A stretch of DNA of 64,000 bases from Bacillus sp. N1-1 (GTDB taxonomy: Bacteria; Bacillota; Bacilli; Bacillales; Guptibacillaceae), in contig NZ_CP046564.1 in the NCBI RefSeq assembly GCF_009818105.1, positions 310,001 to 374,000 on the forward strand, written 5' to 3'. A program made the translations under genes and the position numbers. Numbering within the stretch: the first letter of the stretch is position 1; every line of letters starts with the position of its first letter. Shown here piece by piece: positions 60,951-64,000 of this stretch. Below the pieces are notes generated by a model. The model had not been told where the DNA came from and ran no database searches. It worked only from the letters and a program-made list of their open reading frames with translations.

Positions 60951-62381
60951 ATGAGGAGAACCGGTAAACAGATGACTTTTGGTTTAGCAATTGTTCCGTT
61001 TATAGCTATGATTGTTGCGATGGTTTTTACCATTGTCGTTTTTGAAGGAAGTGCCCATATTCCTCTTATTTTAGGTGCTGTTGTATCCGCTTTCATTGCG
61101 TGGTTTGTTGGTTTCAGTTGGAATGAAATCGAATCTAGTATTTATAAAGGAATTCGTCTTTCGTTACCAGCAGTGGTTATCATCATTCTTGTAGGGATTG
61201 TGATAGGTGCATGGATTGGCGGAGGAATTGTTGCGACGATGTTTTATTATGGTTTAAAGCTCATATCGCCGGGTTTTTTCTTAGTGTCTATTGCAGTTAT
61301 TTGTGCAATTGTCTCGATTGCGACGGGAAGTTCGTGGTCCACAATGGGAACAATCGGTATTGCAGGTATGGGAATAGGAATGAGCATGGACATTCCTTCA
61401 GGGATGGTTGCTGGAGCGATTATTTCAGGAGCGTACTTTGGGGATAAAATGTCCCCTCTTTCAGATACGACGAATCTCGCTTCAGGGACAGTAGGGGCAA
61501 ATTTGTTCGAGCATATTAAGCATATGACGTATACCACAGTGCCAGCCTTTATCATCGCTCTATGTGTTTACTGGTATTTAGGAACAAAATTTGCCTCGAA
61601 TAAGATTGATTTTGAGAAAATCGAAGCGATTATGAAAGTGTTACAAGACCAATTCGTTATATCACCTTGGCTCCTTATAGCGCCAGCTCTAGTAATTTTA
61701 TTAGTATCAAAAAAAGTACCCGTTATCCCTTCCTTAATTTCTGGTATTATTCTGGGTTTTCTTGCTGATGTTTTTGTGCAGGGCGGTGATGTAGGAACAG
61801 CGGTCAATACATTGCAAAGCGGGTTTTTCATTGAAACAGGAAATGCCACAATCGATGAACTTTTCAATCGAGGTGGCATAGACGATATGATGTATACCGT
61901 TTCTCTCGTTATTTGTGCGATGACGTTTGGTGGAATACTAGAAAACACAGGTATGCTTCATGCAATTGTGAATCAAATTATTAAAATAGCAAAAACAGCA
62001 AAAGGGCTGTTAACGACGACAGTTATGTCTGCTTTTGCGACAAATGTGTTAACGGCAGAACAATATATATCAGTGGTACTACCAGGTCGGATGTATGTGA
62101 AAAGATATAGGGAGTTAAATCTCCATCCCAAAAATTTATCAAGGGCGATCGAGGATGGCGGGACATTGACTTCTGTGTTTGTCCCGTGGAATACGTGTGC
62201 TGTATTTATCTTTGGTACGTTAGGAGTTTCTGTGATTGACTATGCGCCATATGCGGTTTTAAATTATCTCGTGCCTATTCTTTCGGTTGTCTTTGCATGG
62301 ACTGGTTTAACAGTTGCCTATATGACAAAGGAAGAGAGAATGAACCAGATACTAGAAGAGAAGGTAGAAGAAGTAGGATAA
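60951..62381 (+). CDS. NhaC family antiporter
   Basis: Membrane transporter of the NhaC superfamily, about 476 residues and roughly 11-12 helices. Typical stretches are GIVIGAWIGGGIVATMFYYG (the core GAWIGGGIV), IATGSSWSTMGTIGIA, and GDKMSPLSDTTNLASG, which match the NhaC/MleN group. Relatives exchange Na+ for H+ or malate/lactate. The start is the ATG at 60951, after CTGGAGGTAAGCG; the ATG at 60927 has no good ribosome site. In this operon it may move an arginine-pathway product, but that is inference. Confidence 0.85.
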   Translation: MRRTGKQMTFGLAIVPFIAMIVAMVFTIVVFEGSAHIPLILGAVVSAFIAWFVGFSWNEIESSIYKGIRLSLPAVVIIILVGIVIGAWIGGGIVATMFYYGLKLISPGFFLVSIAVICAIVSIATGSSWSTMGTIGIAGMGIGMSMDIPSGMVAGAIISGAYFGDKMSPLSDTTNLASGTVGANLFEHIKHMTYTTVPAFIIALCVYWYLGTKFASNKIDFEKIEAIMKVLQDQFVISPWLLIAPALVILLVSKKVPVIPSLISGIILGFLADVFVQGGDVGTAVNTLQSGFFIETGNATIDELFNRGGIDDMMYTVSLVICAMTFGGILENTGMLHAIVNQIIKIAKTAKGLLTTTVMSAFATNVLTAEQYISVVLPGRMYVKRYRELNLHPKNLSRAIEDGGTLTSVFVPWNTCAVFIFGTLGVSVIDYAPYAVLNYLVPILSVVFAWTGLTVAYMTKEERMNQILEEKVEEVG

Positions 62382-62408
62382 GTAGGATAATGGGAATGCG
62401 ATATTAAA

Positions 62409-62446
62409 TGAAAAGCAGAATTCCTTTTGAGGGATTCTGCTTTTGA
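62409..62446. terminator. Terminator roc operon/PH-domain gene
   Basis: AAAAGCAGAAT (62411-62421) pairs with ATTCTGCTTTT (62434-62444), with an inner CC/GG pair. It fits both convergent genes. Confidence 0.8.
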
Positions 62447-62459
62447 ATTGATCTCAATT

Positions 62460-62837
62460 TTATCCGCAAAGCTCCGTAAGAATTTTTTGGATTGTATAGA
62501 TGCTATCATCCTTCTTAAACTGTTTTGAGAAAGTAGGAGTCTGTGAACTAGAGACCCAGATTTTAAGCTCTGCATCAAGATCGAAGGGTCCCGCCGTCTC
62601 AATGCTGAAGTGCGAAATGCTCTTGTATGGAACAGAATGATATTCTACTTTCTTGCCTGTCATACCTTGCTTGTCAACAAATAAAAGCCGTTTGTCTGTG
62701 AACACGATTAAATCTCTGACAAGCTTAAACGCAGCATTCACCTCTTCTGTGTCAGCAAGAATGTTAGACAGTTCTTTCTTCACATCTTCTTTCTTCATCG
62801 TTGAAGCATTTCCCATAAATCCGCTTAAAATGCCCAT
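62460..62837 (-). CDS. Bacterial PH-domain protein
   Basis: Soluble protein of 125 residues with a bPH/DUF1696-type domain: NAAFKLVRDLIVFTDKRLLFVD, then GKKVEYHSVPYKSISHFSIET, and a C-terminal helix TIQKILTELCG. Relatives are of unknown function. The start is the inner ATG (62835-62837), after GGAGGAGTTACA; the frame continues upstream to 62888 without a comparable site. It is monocistronic. Confidence 0.85.
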   Translation of the reverse strand: MGILSGFMGNASTMKKEDVKKELSNILADTEEVNAAFKLVRDLIVFTDKRLLFVDKQGMTGKKVEYHSVPYKSISHFSIETAGPFDLDAELKIWVSSSQTPTFSKQFKKDDSIYTIQKILTELCG

Positions 62838-62890
62838 TGTAACTCCTCCTTCACATTTTTTATCATGCTCTCCCTCATATTCTAGCATAG

Positions 62891-62935
62891 GTAGTGCCTG
62901 TCACCACCCGAACTAGCTCGAATGTTGTCGAGCAA
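62891..62935. repeat. Copy 2 of the 18-bp repeat element
   Basis: AGTGCCTGTCACCACCCG (62893-62910) is identical to the copy at 56223-56240. Further blocks CTCGAATG and TGTCGAGCAATA also match. It lies upstream of the PH-domain gene, on the minus-strand side. Confidence 0.7.
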
Positions 62936-63052
62936 TATATGGATAAAAGAGCGGGTTCTTGCATACGTATCGAATGATGCTCGTGCTACACTCAAGTTAA
63001 CAACGCAATCAGGAAGAACAGCAATGATTTCTTACTATTAGGAGGGATAACA

Positions 63053-63859
63053 ATGCCATTCATGAATCTTGAAGATGATCTGGAACTTTATTATGAAGAT
63101 GTGGGAATGGGGAGTCCAGTCATCTTTATTCACGGTGTTTGGATGAGTAGCCGTTTTTTCAAAAAGCAGCTTCCTTACTTTAGACAGAAGTATCGAGCAA
63201 TTTCTCTGGACCTAAGAGGTCATGGGCAATCCTCTCATGTTCAGAAAGGTCATACGGTAGCAAACTATGCTCGTGATCTTAAGAAATTCATCGATGAACT
63301 TCATTTAAAGGAAGTCACGTTAGTTGGTTGGTCAATGGGAGCCTTTGTCATTTGGGAATATTTGCATCAGTTCGGTGAAGACAATGTGAAGGGAACAGTT
63401 ATTGTTGATGAGCTCGCATCTGACTTCAAATGGCCTGATTTTGATATAGGTGCATTCGATCTCCCAGCACTTACAGGAATGATGAGAGACATTCAATCCG
63501 ATCAGAAGGAATTGCTTCAAGGGTTTATTCCTCTCATGTTTAAAGAGGACCGATCTCAATCTGAGCTTGAGTGGATGTTAGAGGAGACAACGAAAATGCC
63601 AGCTTCCATTGCGAGTGCTATTTTATTCGATCAATCGATCATTGACTGCCGTCCTTATTTAAATAAAATCACGAAACCAACGCTACTGTGTTTTGGAAAA
63701 GAAGAAAAGCTCATCCCAGTAGCAGCAGGGGAACACTTAGAACGTGAAATCCCTAACGCAAAACTCGTTATATTTGAAGATAGCTGCCACTGTCCATTTA
63801 TAGAAGAAACTGACCGATTTAATCGGATCGTTGATGAATTTATTGGGGATATAAATTAG
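63053..63859 (+). CDS. Alpha/beta hydrolase
   Basis: Soluble hydrolase of 268 residues. Oxyanion HG in VIFIHGVWMSS, the nucleophile Ser in LVGWSMGAFVIWEY (about residue 95), a DLRGHGQSS loop, and likely acid/base Asp/His in IDCRPYLN...EDSCHCPF (His near 243). It resembles non-haem chloroperoxidase or arylesterase relatives; the substrate is unknown. RBS TAGGAGGGATAAC. It is monocistronic with its own terminator. Confidence 0.87.
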   Translation: MPFMNLEDDLELYYEDVGMGSPVIFIHGVWMSSRFFKKQLPYFRQKYRAISLDLRGHGQSSHVQKGHTVANYARDLKKFIDELHLKEVTLVGWSMGAFVIWEYLHQFGEDNVKGTVIVDELASDFKWPDFDIGAFDLPALTGMMRDIQSDQKELLQGFIPLMFKEDRSQSELEWMLEETTKMPASIASAILFDQSIIDCRPYLNKITKPTLLCFGKEEKLIPVAAGEHLEREIPNAKLVIFEDSCHCPFIEETDRFNRIVDEFIGDIN

Positions 63860-63862
63860 CTT

Positions 63863-63900
63863 AAGAAAAAGACAAGTAGCTCGTTTACTTGTCTTTTCTA
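63863..63900 (+). terminator. Alpha/beta hydrolase terminator
   Basis: AAAAGACAAGTA pairs with TACTTGTCTTTT (about 63867-63898) around GCTCGTT, with flanking T-runs. Confidence 0.85.
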
Positions 63901-63938
63901 GTCATTCAAAAACTTTCTCATTTTTATAAAAAAAGCTA

Positions 63939-63967
63939 TTGCTTATCCAAAAATGCTGGGATATAAT
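63939..63967 (+). promoter_or_regulatory. Sigma-A promoter for a gene beyond the window
   Basis: TTGCTT (63939-63944), exactly 17 nt, TATAAT (63962-63967). AGAGGAG at the last bases looks like the start of a ribosome site for a gene just past 64000. Confidence 0.72.
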
Positions 63968-63975
63968 AACATCAA

Positions 63976-63989
63976 CGAAAGCGCTTTCG
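63976..63989 (+). promoter_or_regulatory. LacI/CcpA-type operator
   Basis: CGAAAGCGCTTTCG is a perfect 14-bp palindrome that matches the catabolite-responsive element in its core and LacI-family operators in general. It starts about 8 bp after the -10 box, at the expected transcription start, a position that blocks transcription. Confidence 0.65.
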
Positions 63990-64000
63990 ATCCAGAGGAG

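Overview
The window is chromosomal DNA of a Bacillaceae bacterium, probably a marine or soil relative of Bacillus. The first half (to about 33 kb) keeps the gene order of the Bacillus subtilis yebE-yebG-pur-yerA-yerC-pcrB-pcrA-ligA-camS-proline symporter-gatCAB-dgkB-rlmCD region. Shine-Dalgarno sites are strong, sigma-A promoters look typical, and sporulation-type genes (YjcZ, GerPA/GerPF family) are present. I see no rRNA, tRNA, CRISPR array, prophage or transposase.

Region 1 (1-14 kb): a DUF2179 membrane protein and a NETI-motif protein, then the complete 12-gene IMP operon purEKBCSQLFMNHD. Its leader carries two PurR boxes, a sigma-A promoter, a guanine-class purine aptamer and an intrinsic terminator. 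A 33-residue membrane peptide lies antisense across the 3' end of purD.

Region 2 (14-33 kb): housekeeping genes for an adenine-deaminase-like enzyme, a TrpR-like protein, G1P prenyltransferase, helicase, NAD ligase, CamS lipoprotein, an orphan zinc-binding lipoprotein under a Zur box, a proline symporter with a tiny accessory protein, the Glu-tRNA(Gln) amidotransferase, a lipid kinase and an rRNA methylase. Between yerC and pcrB lies about 700 bp of non-coding repeats: five 20-bp-phased TCGCGG motifs, then a tandem array of roughly 120-bp units. The hairpins of these units change both strands of their stems together between copies. This is the most unusual feature of the window.

Region 3 (33-51 kb): accessory and stress genes, each with a readable control site. 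They are katG (PerR box), a HAD phosphatase, SDR enzymes and a LysR regulator, the cold-shock desaturase system des-desK-desR with repeated candidate DesR sites, formaldehyde fixation hxlAB with hxlR, an esterase, a GerPA-like spore protein, and the fermentative ldh-lctP operon with two Rex boxes.

Region 4 (51-64 kb): a nucleotidyltransferase; lytS-lytT-cstA plus a new 49-residue membrane protein, probably pyruvate sensing and uptake; and a RocR-type activator facing rocD-rocG-(84-residue protein)-nhaC. The rocD intergenic region has a textbook sigma-54 promoter and two upstream activator palindromes, which makes the cluster an arginine/ornithine catabolic operon. The end holds a PH-domain protein, an alpha/beta hydrolase, and a promoter with a LacI/CcpA-type operator for a gene beyond the window.
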